From: Rheinheimera sp. EpRS3
GTDB taxonomy: Bacteria > Pseudomonadota > Gammaproteobacteria > Enterobacterales > Alteromonadaceae
NCBI RefSeq assembly: GCF_001513785.1
Contig: NZ_LNQS01000009.1
Span: 62,001 to 126,000, forward strand
Direction: 5' to 3'
DNA: 64,000 bases
Both the position numbers and the translations under genes were made by a program. The notes beneath the pieces were generated by a model. The model was not told the origin of the DNA and searched no databases. It worked only from the letters and a program-made list of their open reading frames with translations. Positions 33,501 through 41,389 of the stretch are shown in pieces (positions within the stretch are counted from its first letter, which is position 1; the number at the start of each line of letters is the position of its first letter).

Positions 33501-36500
33501 TCAGGCCTGGTGCAAAGCGCTGGCCAGTTAGTGGCTACGGCACAGGGCAACCTGGATAACAGCTATGGCGTGTTATCTGCCAGCCAATATCAGCTTACCA
33601 GCAGTGGCACCCTTACCAATAGCAACGGACAGGTTATCGGTACGGGTAGCGGTTCAAGCAGTATTCAAAGCGGTGCTTTACATAACCGCAACGGGCACAT
33701 TGCTGCCAATGGCACTAACCTGACACTCAATACCGCTGCGCTGGACAATAACAATGGCAGTATCCTGCTGGCCGGCAGCGGTAATCTGGCCATTACTGCC
33801 AGCTCGGTAGCCAATGATGCGATAAATTCACGGATTATCAGTAATGGTGGTATCAGCCTCAATAGCGGCAGCGCGCTTAATAATGCCGGGGTTATTTCTG
33901 CTGCCAACCTGTTTACCCTAACGGGTACTAACCTTACCAATAGCGGCACGCTGGCCAGCCGTGGCGGTAAAGTGGATATCGACAGCATCGGTACTTTGAC
34001 CAACAGCGGTACTATAAGCGGTGCTACAGCAGTAGATCTGGACGTGCGCACACTGAATAACACCAGCGGCACAGTGCAATCTGACGGCACTGTTGCTATT
34101 GCAGTAAACAGCCTGTCTGCCGGCCAGATTTATGGCCGCGATCTGCTGCTTAACAGCGATAACAGTATAGTATTGCAAAATGGTGAGCTGCTAAGTGCCA
34201 GCCGTAACCTGCAGTTAAACAGCAATGGCAATATCACAAATAGCGGCAATATTGTTGCCAGCGGTACATTAAATGTAGATGCTGCAGAGCTAACTAATAA
34301 TGCCACTGGCGTGATCCGCTCTGGTGGTAATGCTGTGCTCGACCTTAACCGGTTAACCAATAATGGTATTGTCAGCAGCGATGCGGTATTAACGCTAAAT
34401 GCCGCGAATACTACCAACACTGGCACCATAGCTGCGGGTAGCCATTTAGATATTAATGGCAATATCGACAACCGCAACCTGCTGTTTGCCAGTAATTTGC
34501 TAACCATCGACGGTAATGTCAGCAATACCGCCAATATTTACTCCAATCAGGACGCTATTATTTCAGGCGCCACGGTAACCAATACCGGCGGTACTATAGC
34601 TGCGGCGAGAGACTTAAGCATTAGCGGCACTATTTTGAATGATCATACCGGCACCGTTGAGTTTGTTGATGGAGCTGTAACGACCAGACATACCTATGTC
34701 GATGGGGACCCTTCCAGCTACAACCAGTATGGGCCAAAGCAAATAATTACATCAACCACAGAAAAACGCACTACAACAACCTATAGTGCACAACTATCTG
34801 GTACTGCCGGTATTATCGCATCAGGCAGAGATATGTATCTTGATGGCCATATTACCAATAACTACAGCACGATTTCTGCCGGTAATAACCTGGTGGTTAG
34901 TGGTATCAATTTTATTGGCAACTCAGCGTCTAACCAGCAAGTGCATCAGGTAGAAGTGTATGAGGAAACCATGACAGTTGGTTGCCTGGTGGGTATTACT
35001 GACAGAGGATGTATGGAGCCTGGGCCGGGCTATGGCTCTGGTGCCCCTGTAAAAGTAGATGAATACAACGAAACAACCTATACAGGCGGCAGTGTCGGCA
35101 CTGTTTATGCTGGTAATGGTATTTCTGGTTCATTAAAAAACAAGGTAGAGTTAAACAATGCCAGCCCGCTAAACGGCAATCTGGTATCGGGCGTGTCTAC
35201 TGCAGCCAATGGCAGCAGTGGTAGTGCTTCACGTGGTAGTAACGCCGGTGCCAGCAATAGCAGTACCGTTGCCGTTAACCGCAATAATGGTACTAGCCAG
35301 AATACCAGCGGTGCCAACCGCTCTGCCAATGGTGTCACTGCCGGTAATAGCGGTACTGTTGATGCCGAATGGCGTGACAGCAATGTTAACCATACCGGCG
35401 TGCAACCGGGCAGCCAGCTGGATAATGTAGGCATTGATCAGGTAGTTGGCACTACCGCACGGCAGATTAATACGCTGGATGCTGCAGGGCAGACAGTAGC
35501 CAATAACACCGCACTGCAAAGCCAGCAACAGCAGGTAGGGCAAGTTGGTAGTGCAACGCTGCAATCTAAGCAACAGGCCGGGTTGAATACAGATGTCAGC
35601 GGCGTTGACGCTGTGCAACTGGCGGTTAATCCTGATGCCGGTACGGCAGCTAATATCGCTGTAAATAACCCCACCCAGCAAATAACGGCTGTTAGCAGCG
35701 ACAATCGCCAGCTTAATGCCGGTGATCTGTTGCATGGCAATGATCTAAACGTGGGTTCGGCGCAGTTAGTGGCCACTCAGGGCGACGTGCGCAATGTGCA
35801 GGTAACTGATCCTGCACGCCAGCAGGCTGATGCTATGCAATCGGGTATCGCCGCGCAGGGTATTGGTTTTATGTCACCGGATATGGCAGCCAGCTTGCGG
35901 GTGTCGCAAGGCACTGCACCACAGGGCCCCGGCCAGCAACAAGGTGGCGGCCTGGTCGGCAACGGTAATATCGCCGGCAATGGCGACTATAACCCCGATC
36001 TCATTATCAAAGGCCTGGTAGATAACCAGCAGGGCACGCTCGCGCAGCAGAAAAATAGTGCGCAGCAACAAAGCGCTACACAAACTGCCACACAAGGTAA
36101 TAGCGCTACCGGGCAGCAGGCAGGCCAGAATGTGTTTATTACCGACGAGCAAATGCGCGTACTTACTGAAGATTTAGGCTTCGACGCTAACGCCATTAAT
36201 AAAGGCCAGCAAGCCCTGTACGCCGCTATCAGCCAGAACGATTTACTGGCCGACGGCGTAACCTTAAGTGCAGGCGGTACTATCGATATTACTGCTGATG
36301 CCGGTTTTAACATCGACAGCGGCATCGCTGCCGGTGAAGGGTTAATTCTGCGCAGTGAAGGCGGCCTTAATATGGGCAACTTTGGCTTTCTCGACAGTGA
36401 AAACCTGCTGGGCCTGCAACTGGGTGGCGATTTTACCAACAATATGAACCTGCAAAGCGACACGCTATGGCTGGATATTGGCGGTGACTTTACTAACCTT

Positions 36501-39500
36501 GGCAGCTTAACCGGCAATGATGTATTAAGCATTAGCGCCGGTAATAATCTTATTAACCAAAACCTGCTAAGCGGCGGCCATGTGCTGTTAGATGCCGGTG
36601 GCGATATTATTAACCGCACCGAGTTTAGCCAGCACACGGTTAACTTTGACAACGGCAACAGCACTACCTACACCTCGGTAGGTAAAGCACCGCAAATTAT
36701 TTCTAACGACAGCCTGAGCATGACAGCAGGTAATAATATTGACCTGCAAGGCAGCAAATTCAGCGCCGCAGGCGATATCAGCCTGAATGCCGGTAACGAC
36801 GTACTGCTGGGCGCAGTAGAAAAGCTCAGCGGCCACGAGAAGTACTTTAAAGGCGGCCACGATATAGAACTGCACCGCACTTATGATGTCGTCAGTTTTG
36901 ACGCTGGTGGTAATTTAAGCGTGGTGGCGGGGAATAATTTGCAGTCTGAGGGGGCGGTGTTTGCCGCTGCTGGCGATGTTGAGCTGGCAGCGGGTAATGA
37001 GATGAACTTGCTGGGTGTAGTGGAATATCACGAAGATCTTGATAAACGCACTAAGAAAAGCACCTTTAAGAAAACCGTTTATATCGATGAAACCTACAGT
37101 GCCGAGCATCAGGGCTCGGTAATTGTTGCCGGTGGCAATGTCAGCCTGAATGCGCAGCAAAGCGATGATGGCCTGCAACTGCTTAATTCCGGCAATGTGT
37201 TGCTCGAAGGCACTTACGTTCAGGCTGGCGGCAATATGGTGGCCTACAGCGGCGGCGAGTTAAATATTGTCTCCGGTGAAGAATGGCAGGCTGAAAACCA
37301 TGTGAAGAAAAAAAGCATGTTTGGTGGTTTGTTCGGCTCTACCAAAATCAGCGAAACCGATGTGCAGTACCTGGGCCATGCCGAATTAAATGCCGGTGGC
37401 GATATGGTGTTGTTAGCCCAGAACGATATTAACGTGCTGGCTGGGCGTATTAACGCCGACAATATCGTGGCACAAGCCGGTTTTGGTAATGAAGGTGCCA
37501 AAGCGGCAGATATTAATATTCTGGGCGATACCGAAACAACCTCGCTGTATCAGGAAACCCGCCGTAACGGCCTGGCGCTTGGCTTTAGCGATAACTTTTT
37601 ATCGGTCGCCAAAGAAACCGCGAATGAAAACCGCACTATTCAAACCGACTATGTTGGCAGCGTCTTTACCGCGAAAGACAATATGGCACTGAGTGCCAGC
37701 CGCGATGTCAATATAGTAGGCTCTGAGCTGCATGCCGGGGGTAATTTGTTGCTGGATGCCGGGCGGGATATTAATGTGTTAACCGGCCAGGGCAGTAACA
37801 GCAGCTACAGCCGCCAAACTGAAACCAAAACCGGTATTGCCATCAGCGCAGACAGCAATACCTTAAGCGTATTTGCCGGTGACGACACACAAAAAGATGC
37901 CTTAACCAGTAACAGCACTACCCAAACGGGCAGTGTATTAACGGCAAATAATGTGCAGCTAAATGCCGGTAATGACCTGCTGATATCGGGCAGCGATATT
38001 GCTGCGGTAAATGATATCCGCCTCAGTGCAGTAAAAGATATCAGCATTGTTACTGCGCAAGAGCTGTTTAACCAGCAAACCGAGCATAGCAGTATCCGCG
38101 ACGGCTTAACGGTAAGCGCTAATTACAATATTGGTAATACCGTCGATGCCATCAGTAATTTAGGCCAGGGTGGTGATGCGGTCAGTGTTGCCAGTTCGGT
38201 AATGCAGGCGGCCGACACCCTGAATAACGCTGGCCCAAGTGCCGGTGCGCATTTAGGCCAAACCACGACAACCACTACCAACACCGTGCAACAAGGTATC
38301 GCCAAAGGCAGCAGCTTAACGGCCGGTGGCAATGTTACGGTTAACGCCGGTGGCGATGCCTTGTTTGAAGGGGCCCAGGTTAATGCGATAGGCAACATTA
38401 ACGTTGATGCCGAAAATATCAGTGTTCTCGCCGCGCAAAACAGCAGTGGCAGCCAGCATAATACCGAATATCTGCAGGTAGGCTTAAACCTGAATGCCAG
38501 TACCAGTAATGTCAGTTTAACGGCCGGGTTCAGCCAGTCAGACAGCGAGCTGGACACGCAGAACACAGATGCAATGGGCAGTGGCCTGAATGCCGGTGGT
38601 AACGTTAACGTAAATGCCCGCAACGATTTAGCCATTATAGGCAGTGACATTAACGGCGATGACAGCGTAGCGCTGACAGCCGGTAACGACATTATTATCA
38701 AAGCGGCCGAAAACCAGTTTAGCAGCAACAGCGAAGACAGCCATTTAAGCGCAGGGGCGGGAGCGAACTTTGGCTCTAACGGCGTTGGCTTTACTGCCAA
38801 TATGGCCATGGGCGAAGGCGAGCTAGACCGCGAAGGCACGAACCACAGCAACAGCCATATTACGGCAGGCAATAACCTGACGGTAAAAAGTGGCAACGAC
38901 ACCACTATAGCCGGTGGCAACCTGGCAGCAACCGATGTGGATATGGATATCGGCGGTAATTTAACCGTGGCGTCTGTGCAAAACACCAGCCAGGTAGAAG
39001 GTGACCGTTGGGATGTCAGCGCCAATATCACGGTAGGTGCTGGTGCCAGCGGTGGTGCCAGTGTTGGCTATGGCGAAACCGAAGGCAGCAGTGCCTGGGT
39101 TAATGAGCAAAGCAGCATTATTGGCAGCGGCTCAGTCAATATCCGCACCGAAGGCCATACCCAGATAGACGGTGCCGTGATTGCCAATATCGATGAAAAC
39201 GGTAATGACCAGGGTAACTTAACCCTGGATACCGGCAGCCTGGCGTATACCGACATAGCCGACCATGACAAAGAGAAAAGCTACTACCTGAATGTAGGTT
39301 TTACCATAGGTGATGACACCAGCACTAACCAGAAAGAGAGCAACACCAACTACAACGCCAGTGGTAATTACAGTAACCACGACAAAGAGCAAATTAACCG
39401 CGCCACGGTGGGCGAAGGCAACATTATTGTGCGGGATAACCCACAACAAGACCTGAGCGACTTAAACCGCGATACCAGTATTGCGCAGGAAATCACCAAA

Positions 39501-40832
39501 GACGACAGCAAGGATGTGAACCTGTACGCCAGCACCACAGCGCTGGATAGTTTGGGTAATCTGGTAGAGAACCCAGAGCAGCAACTGAATAAGTGGCGGA
39601 ATAATGTTGCCAGCATAGGCAGCCCGGAAGCTTACATGGGGTTACTGAATGCCAGCCTGGACGCCCTGGAGCAAACGCCGGGTGCCATCAATGATGCGAT
39701 AGCGGCAGTGAGCTACTTTATTGAAAACCTCGGGGGGTTATCGCCGAAAGAGCTGATTGCGTTTGACGAAGCAGTGAAAAACAATCCCGAACTGCTTCAG
39801 CGGCTGCAAAACAGCGACAGTGCTGCAGAGCGGGAACTTGCGGAAAAAATGCTGGCGGGAATAGCCCAGATAAAAGACGGAGCACTGGCAAACCAAGGGC
39901 AGTTACCGGAAGACAATCACCAGATAGCTGATGCGCCACCGATGCCGGAGAAGAGTTTTGCCGAGCAGCAAAATGAGTTTAATTCCTTGGGTGGTTTACT
40001 GAATGACTACTACGATGAAGGGCAGAAATACGCCGACCAGAGCCTGGAAACGGGCATTAACAGAGGCCAGTACGCGGCTTCGCAAAATGAAACTATACCG
40101 GCTTTTGGTAGTGAGATAGACTTTAATGGTGCGATAGGTTTTTACCAAAATCAAAATACACAGTTACGTCAGAGTTTAGGTTTATCGCCAGATGCTCCCG
40201 TTGGAGATGGCCTCGATGCAATGTTATGGGGTGGTGCAAGCTTACTGGATGCTACATACCAGACATTACAGTTTGGCATGAACATATACAATTACCCAGC
40301 AAGTGGCGTTAATCCATTTACAGCAAAATATGACTCATTAATTGGTTATGGCACACCATTTGGTAACCCTGATTCAGTTGCCGGGGCGGCTGGCCGCAAT
40401 GTAGGAGAAATAGGCAGTTATATATGGGAACCCGCTGCCTTGTTAGGGGGAGTGGCAAAATTAAGTGGTATAAATAAATTCAGCGGAGCTGGTGATATCC
40501 CGCATGGAGCAGAAATTTGGCCTCCAAACAGAGGATTTGATGGATACTCGGCCCCAGCAACATTAATTCCTGGAGTGAAAGTTGATAGGTATGGAGGTCC
40601 ACAAGGAACATTTGTTGCTCCAGATGGGACACCATTCCCTTTAAGAGCTCTGCCGAATTCATCGGAAACTAAACCTTTGAATATTTATGAGGTTGTTCTT
40701 CCTATTCAAGTTGATGCTGGAAATGCAGCTCCATGGTTTAATCGACCTGGTGGTGGTGTACAATTCGAATTACCTAAAACAGTACAAGAATTAATTGATT
40801 CAGGACATTTAAAAAAGGCTGACGGAGATTGA
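24546..40832 (+). CDS. cdiA: Giant CdiA/FhaB-type contact-dependent inhibition exoprotein with TNT toxin C-terminus
   Basis: The 5428-residue filamentous exoprotein is secreted by the upstream TpsB. In order it contains a signal peptide (to about residue 28), a TPS secretion domain (about 70-330) with the NPNG motif at 182-185 and the Cys pair CNGC, and an Asn/Gln/Ala-rich FHA-1 beta-helix (about 330-3365). A non-repetitive centre (about 3370-3900) corresponds in position to the receptor-binding and periplasmic regions of CdiA. FHA-2 repeats (about 3905-4985) and a helical pretoxin region (about 5000-5300; VENP at 5007 rather than VENN) follow. The last ~100 residues have the TNT signature: DRYG, FVAPDGTPFPLRALP, YEVVLPI, and PGGGVQF with Gln5406. 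TNT toxins hydrolyse NAD+. Start: ATG with GGAAG upstream. The 3' end is more AT-rich than the body, suggesting exchange of the toxin module. Confidence 0.92.
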   Translation: MLTMKWRVIVARTLILVMAGNPVIFAAHGMERTANEHLVKQATEQREMVRMRQQLAAAQVRTAQTAAQATAPTSTGVSLANGQQAGIKTSANGTTVVDIAAPSQRGVSHNRFNHFNVPAQGLILNNSKDPLISVLGGWTDGNRRLTGGTAGLILAEVTGGSRSSLLGYTEVLGDAAEFVLANPNGITCNGCGFINTPRVVLATGIPDLLNGELIGINISGGDVRIDGAGLNASNVSKFDILTRAMQLNAALYADELNIRTGSNYYDFRTGQVQANAEQAAGHSAYQFALDASALGAMYANSISLIGTEKGLGVRSDGLINSVDSLQLSADGQLQLKDTVAGGNLALHSQQADIVTSGTTYGQNVNIELAGTLHNSGVIAAADAMQVVASGMQQSGDLIAGVNLQGEWQQSATQQVTISGELVNQGRIISQGQQTLAATQLQNRAGALLQGGVANISAQSLNNQGVINSTSLALDANTAQSAGHIQAQQLNINAQQFNLLDGMVYQSGTDGSFNFSGENLLLGGGLLAADGATNVIASGEIRNNTDWLSTGNADISATNIINSGTLQLLAGSDVTADTLNNTGNMLFAGEQAAALNINKALDNQGGLLQFSGDAALSATNINNDAGQIYHLGQGNISLQAAGQLTNRGGQILSNGNMALAAPQIENQQGTLSAEQLQLSATSINSQAGNIQATSLDVMAQQLNNQQGSIAALGESGQSLQLKITDTLDNSQGFILAKGQQLSLSTQQLINDQGSLLLSGADGLTITASGQLRNQQGLIHSGGSLRVNTPLLNNEQGEISATDINAAAARLNNQQGVIGAQQVTLHGAYLNNRAGNIGAFSAAGNNLTLNFSQAIDNSAQGIIQSAADVAVITSQQLDNTAGNIVLAGNNGSLQLSAAALQNQQGQIQTNGQLLLTADNVNNQAGYIAAVSDVSITAAGVNNSAGQILADKLLLSTEQLTNTDGMILVQNELNLHSPLLANLRGVISAQTLNITGNTLDNTGGQLLAATELNINTGQLTNLDGVINSQQTLQLRATELNNRSGVIQGVNSFSAQVQGSTDNHSGQLLAGDNLQLHTGLLNNAEGTVAAGGQLNIHTTELQNTAAGVISARALNITATTLRNDAQARIEGQQLQLTTQSLNNAGTLLAAGQQGDSLVLNTDVLNNQGRIESHGENLSLTNVQLNNQQGQIYHLGTGVLQLEFLAELNNSSGEIYSAGRLNIHGGNINNSSGSLIAQQALLLNAAQLDNSDGAIQTSDSLNLQAAALNNHHGLLMAAADMHLTVQQLDNTDGQLLNLGSGLLNIDSQQVLTNEHGTIYSAGNLAIQTETMANRSGELQAQAISLSSNQLDNRGGQVLSLAQQGSSLSVAVTEQLDNRGGVLYSAGGEAVIVADSLLNTAGNVVHAGSGRLLMTAQSIANGADGVIASNDALWLETQQLESAGQLSAQELHIQADTLANSGAIEAANLQLGATNTNNSGLIAAQQQLVLNSTLLNNSGTIFSEGNLTLTGTGVTNSGTIAQSGVGVLHLDVLDSLNNQAGQIISEGALLLTADTVNNNQGLIQAEQADIFVTALNNNNGRLFSDQLQIQAANLSNNAGLIVANDSLLLQVEQALDNSQGELIITDGNASITAGTLNNDNGIISQLAGQSLQLTSGVITNNGGTLHSAQQLNINAAQLDNSGLVDAATLIVVTDSLTNSGTIQAVNARLSSTQLVNEGLLLATGTVGESLQLDVANGIVNRGHIQSHGQNLILRDALDNDTGTLVHAGSGELQLTQLSNQQGTVYAGNALTIAGKVLNREGVLQAQGAVNISGAELDNNGGVIRNGGNLLLDITALDNRNGELSNQGATAELKVAGRLLNAGGIIVSTGQQLDVQAAELLQGDGVIAGHGLVSIAAGQLSLNEGGQISAGQTLQLSADALSNQGLLSGQNVLVQTAMLDNQSGVIEAADSLQLNAGYVNNADGVLVSQGELSLDLQGQQDGIALNNNDGQIIATGALTLVTPYVVNNTAGQLLSEQQLQVQAGALNNSSGEILAGSGLTVNLDTVLDNSGGVLYTRQGDMTLTAQSLLNDADGLILQHGTGQMQLTLNALNNSGEIGAGTVLAVTAQQLTNSGLIQASTVELAAEQLRNSGNLLGDNLFISANQLNNTDGTIAALATDSALQINAAELNNQRGLIQSRGNTLQLNTVLNNQQGDVVLLGNGTLNISALANNQQGRILSEGAVALAGVVNNNQGVVQATTDLQLAGTDISNIAGVMHAGGELNISGNSLINQGGKISAAGQHYQLAISGAIDNSLDGILTTAGNMQITAGSVNNTSGLIYQQGDGSLLLRVDSTLNNNDGTVAAADLTITAAQLSNNAGLLQGGAVDISTALLNNNAGTIYQQGSAGQLSISSDGLTNDAGQISALADASISAGQLSNNAGRIESGSTLHLRGGALNNDNGNLVANNIDMQLTGALSNNQGTLFAADTLNIAADSIDNTQGTLAANADLQLTVATGLTNNQGLLQAAGNLVASAQQIDNSAGTIQATAAQLNARQSINNTAGVINAQTLALSAAALDNSYGVILATDTNDNSLQLTNVAQLNNSNGTLASHSRNWDFTLEGLNNNNGKLLHLGSGTFTLSQAGNLANTGTIASNANLVINAGNVSNSGTLQAQQQLQLNSALANQAGAVLVANNITLNAAGNTITNAGSISAANNLQLDAASVNNSHLLYAGNNALVKAANVSNSGTWSANNLNVSGFNLLQNSGRIESNTASYTGNTLQNQGSGVLINAATAANSLQLNVAQLTNSGTLYNNASDMSFGGNLSNSGSIIHAGTGNLLLGNNGSINNTGGSIASAGLATIQNSIIGAGTVYAEQGMLINGSGTFTNNSQLYTKGNMQVNSALHNQGGSLLSDGNLTINTAGSVTNSGSLQGQNLSLTSAALNNNGGVITSTGTNNAQISAASLSNNNGVIQATNNNFSLITRSGELNNSNGQIKHGGNGVLTLQSASHLNQQSGLVQSAGQLVATAQGNLDNSYGVLSASQYQLTSSGTLTNSNGQVIGTGSGSSSIQSGALHNRNGHIAANGTNLTLNTAALDNNNGSILLAGSGNLAITASSVANDAINSRIISNGGISLNSGSALNNAGVISAANLFTLTGTNLTNSGTLASRGGKVDIDSIGTLTNSGTISGATAVDLDVRTLNNTSGTVQSDGTVAIAVNSLSAGQIYGRDLLLNSDNSIVLQNGELLSASRNLQLNSNGNITNSGNIVASGTLNVDAAELTNNATGVIRSGGNAVLDLNRLTNNGIVSSDAVLTLNAANTTNTGTIAAGSHLDINGNIDNRNLLFASNLLTIDGNVSNTANIYSNQDAIISGATVTNTGGTIAAARDLSISGTILNDHTGTVEFVDGAVTTRHTYVDGDPSSYNQYGPKQIITSTTEKRTTTTYSAQLSGTAGIIASGRDMYLDGHITNNYSTISAGNNLVVSGINFIGNSASNQQVHQVEVYEETMTVGCLVGITDRGCMEPGPGYGSGAPVKVDEYNETTYTGGSVGTVYAGNGISGSLKNKVELNNASPLNGNLVSGVSTAANGSSGSASRGSNAGASNSSTVAVNRNNGTSQNTSGANRSANGVTAGNSGTVDAEWRDSNVNHTGVQPGSQLDNVGIDQVVGTTARQINTLDAAGQTVANNTALQSQQQQVGQVGSATLQSKQQAGLNTDVSGVDAVQLAVNPDAGTAANIAVNNPTQQITAVSSDNRQLNAGDLLHGNDLNVGSAQLVATQGDVRNVQVTDPARQQADAMQSGIAAQGIGFMSPDMAASLRVSQGTAPQGPGQQQGGGLVGNGNIAGNGDYNPDLIIKGLVDNQQGTLAQQKNSAQQQSATQTATQGNSATGQQAGQNVFITDEQMRVLTEDLGFDANAINKGQQALYAAISQNDLLADGVTLSAGGTIDITADAGFNIDSGIAAGEGLILRSEGGLNMGNFGFLDSENLLGLQLGGDFTNNMNLQSDTLWLDIGGDFTNLGSLTGNDVLSISAGNNLINQNLLSGGHVLLDAGGDIINRTEFSQHTVNFDNGNSTTYTSVGKAPQIISNDSLSMTAGNNIDLQGSKFSAAGDISLNAGNDVLLGAVEKLSGHEKYFKGGHDIELHRTYDVVSFDAGGNLSVVAGNNLQSEGAVFAAAGDVELAAGNEMNLLGVVEYHEDLDKRTKKSTFKKTVYIDETYSAEHQGSVIVAGGNVSLNAQQSDDGLQLLNSGNVLLEGTYVQAGGNMVAYSGGELNIVSGEEWQAENHVKKKSMFGGLFGSTKISETDVQYLGHAELNAGGDMVLLAQNDINVLAGRINADNIVAQAGFGNEGAKAADINILGDTETTSLYQETRRNGLALGFSDNFLSVAKETANENRTIQTDYVGSVFTAKDNMALSASRDVNIVGSELHAGGNLLLDAGRDINVLTGQGSNSSYSRQTETKTGIAISADSNTLSVFAGDDTQKDALTSNSTTQTGSVLTANNVQLNAGNDLLISGSDIAAVNDIRLSAVKDISIVTAQELFNQQTEHSSIRDGLTVSANYNIGNTVDAISNLGQGGDAVSVASSVMQAADTLNNAGPSAGAHLGQTTTTTTNTVQQGIAKGSSLTAGGNVTVNAGGDALFEGAQVNAIGNINVDAENISVLAAQNSSGSQHNTEYLQVGLNLNASTSNVSLTAGFSQSDSELDTQNTDAMGSGLNAGGNVNVNARNDLAIIGSDINGDDSVALTAGNDIIIKAAENQFSSNSEDSHLSAGAGANFGSNGVGFTANMAMGEGELDREGTNHSNSHITAGNNLTVKSGNDTTIAGGNLAATDVDMDIGGNLTVASVQNTSQVEGDRWDVSANITVGAGASGGASVGYGETEGSSAWVNEQSSIIGSGSVNIRTEGHTQIDGAVIANIDENGNDQGNLTLDTGSLAYTDIADHDKEKSYYLNVGFTIGDDTSTNQKESNTNYNASGNYSNHDKEQINRATVGEGNIIVRDNPQQDLSDLNRDTSIAQEITKDDSKDVNLYASTTALDSLGNLVENPEQQLNKWRNNVASIGSPEAYMGLLNASLDALEQTPGAINDAIAAVSYFIENLGGLSPKELIAFDEAVKNNPELLQRLQNSDSAAERELAEKMLAGIAQIKDGALANQGQLPEDNHQIADAPPMPEKSFAEQQNEFNSLGGLLNDYYDEGQKYADQSLETGINRGQYAASQNETIPAFGSEIDFNGAIGFYQNQNTQLRQSLGLSPDAPVGDGLDAMLWGGASLLDATYQTLQFGMNIYNYPASGVNPFTAKYDSLIGYGTPFGNPDSVAGAAGRNVGEIGSYIWEPAALLGGVAKLSGINKFSGAGDIPHGAEIWPPNRGFDGYSAPATLIPGVKVDRYGGPQGTFVAPDGTPFPLRALPNSSETKPLNIYEVVLPIQVDAGNAAPWFNRPGGGVQFELPKTVQELIDSGHLKKADGD
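25500..34640 (+). repeat. FHA-1 degenerate repeat array within cdiA
   Basis: About 3000 residues of degenerate repeats of roughly 20-22 residues with the pattern L(D/N)N..G.I.A.G.L.L.A..L.N. Long Asn ladders (LNNQQGQI, LDNSGG) recur throughout. This is the classic filamentous haemagglutinin right-handed beta-helix; it projects the toxin away from the cell. Confidence 0.85.
36260..39500 (+). repeat. FHA-2 repeat region within cdiA
   Basis: Repeats of the type 'AGGNV.L.AG.D..I.GS.I.A..N', for example AGGNVTVNAGGDALFEGAQV and AGNNLTVKSGNDTTIAGGNL. This differs from FHA-1 in its Gly-Asp turns and matches the FHA-2 class, implicated in CDI in delivery across the target outer membrane. Confidence 0.75.
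36743..36955 (+). repeat. 213-bp direct repeat, copy in full-length cdiA
   Basis: This block is 205/213 identical by my hand count to 42432-42644 in the orphan module. All eight differences are third-position and synonymous. It starts at codon 4067 of cdiA. Confidence 0.9.
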
Positions 40833-40833
40833 T

Positions 40834-41061
40834 ATGGAAGAGCGGAGATATCTGAATTTCAATTTAGATCATGGGTATCCTGTAGGAAAAGGGATCTACT
40901 ATGAATGCATTATATGCGGGGATGTTATCCCTAGCCATCCAGAGGAGGGTATGGGTTGCTCTTGTCGTAATATATTTATTGATGTTGATGCTGGTCGGGT
41001 ATCTATCAAAAATGAAAGTCAATTTAAAGCTTTCGAGAAAAGAGAACAAAAGGGGGGGTAG
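40834..41061 (+). CDS. Candidate immunity protein for the TNT toxin
   Basis: A 75-residue acidic-to-neutral protein starts one base after the cdiA stop, the usual toxin-immunity arrangement. It has a CIICG pair and a CSC pair (Cys25, Cys28, Cys42, Cys44), which could form one zinc site, and a core GRVSIKNESQFKAF. It has no signal peptide or membrane helix, consistent with binding the toxin in the cytosol. I do not recognise the family. The last residues (KREQKGG) are encoded by a G-rich stretch that merges into the REP-like repeats, so the original C-terminus may have been lost. The AT-rich composition matches the toxin end, not the cdiA body. Immunity function is inferred from position only. 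Confidence 0.65.
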   Translation: MEERRYLNFNLDHGYPVGKGIYYECIICGDVIPSHPEEGMGCSCRNIFIDVDAGRVSIKNESQFKAFEKREQKGG

Positions 41062-41107
41062 CTAGAGAGGAAAAAGGGGTCGGAGCTGAGGAAAAAGGGG
41101 TCGGAGC
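41045..41107 (+). repeat. REP-like repeat cluster after the first immunity gene
   Basis: Two copies of GGAAAAAGGGGTCGGAGC (41069-41086 and 41090-41107) and a degenerate third (AACAAAAGGGGGGGTAGC). The same element flanks the RAYT gene at 47415-47445 and, inverted, at 48199-48256. Confidence 0.8.
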
Positions 41108-41389
41108 CTGAGGGATCCCCACGAATTCAGCTCCAACACAATCCATACTCTGCCGTTTTTTGTCTGAAGTGTCCCGTTCATACCGTTCGCACACCGGGGA
41201 CGGGTAAAAACAACCGGATTTTGTTGGATATTTAATCAGCTTCCGGTTGTTAACCATAAAAAATCTGGCGCTTTCGCCGGATTTTTTTATGTCTGTTGCA
41301 TTTGGTTAGCCGCTTTCTGTATTTCAGGCAGGGTAAGGCGGCATCCTGTGCGAATGCTGTTTTTTTATCCTGCCATAAAACGGTTGCTG
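41108..41389. other. Gene-free spacer between REP cluster and integrase
   Basis: No credible gene is seen. It contains an inverted pair CAACCGG (41211-41217)/CCGGTTG (41243-41249) and a terminator-like stem (41259-41288). A T-rich run follows near the integrase stop. It may hold the remains of an insertion-element end, but no terminal repeat was identified. Confidence 0.5.
41259..41288 (+). terminator. Rho-independent terminator-like hairpin
   Basis: Stem AAAAATCTGGCG/CGCCGGATTTTT with a CTTT loop and one T-G wobble, followed by further T residues. The A- and T-tracts would let it work in both directions, for the CDI transcript from the left and the integrase from the right. Confidence 0.75.

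Noticed and set aside
25500..34640. Dense short repeats that could suggest a CRISPR or satellite array
   Set aside because: They lie in one open frame and repeat at the protein level (beta-helix); DNA copies are too diverged and lack regular spacers.
39558..39580. VENN-type CdiA pretoxin motif
   Set aside because: Sequence is VENP, not VENN, and the following region does not match the DUF637/VENN pretoxin I know, so I do not assign that class.
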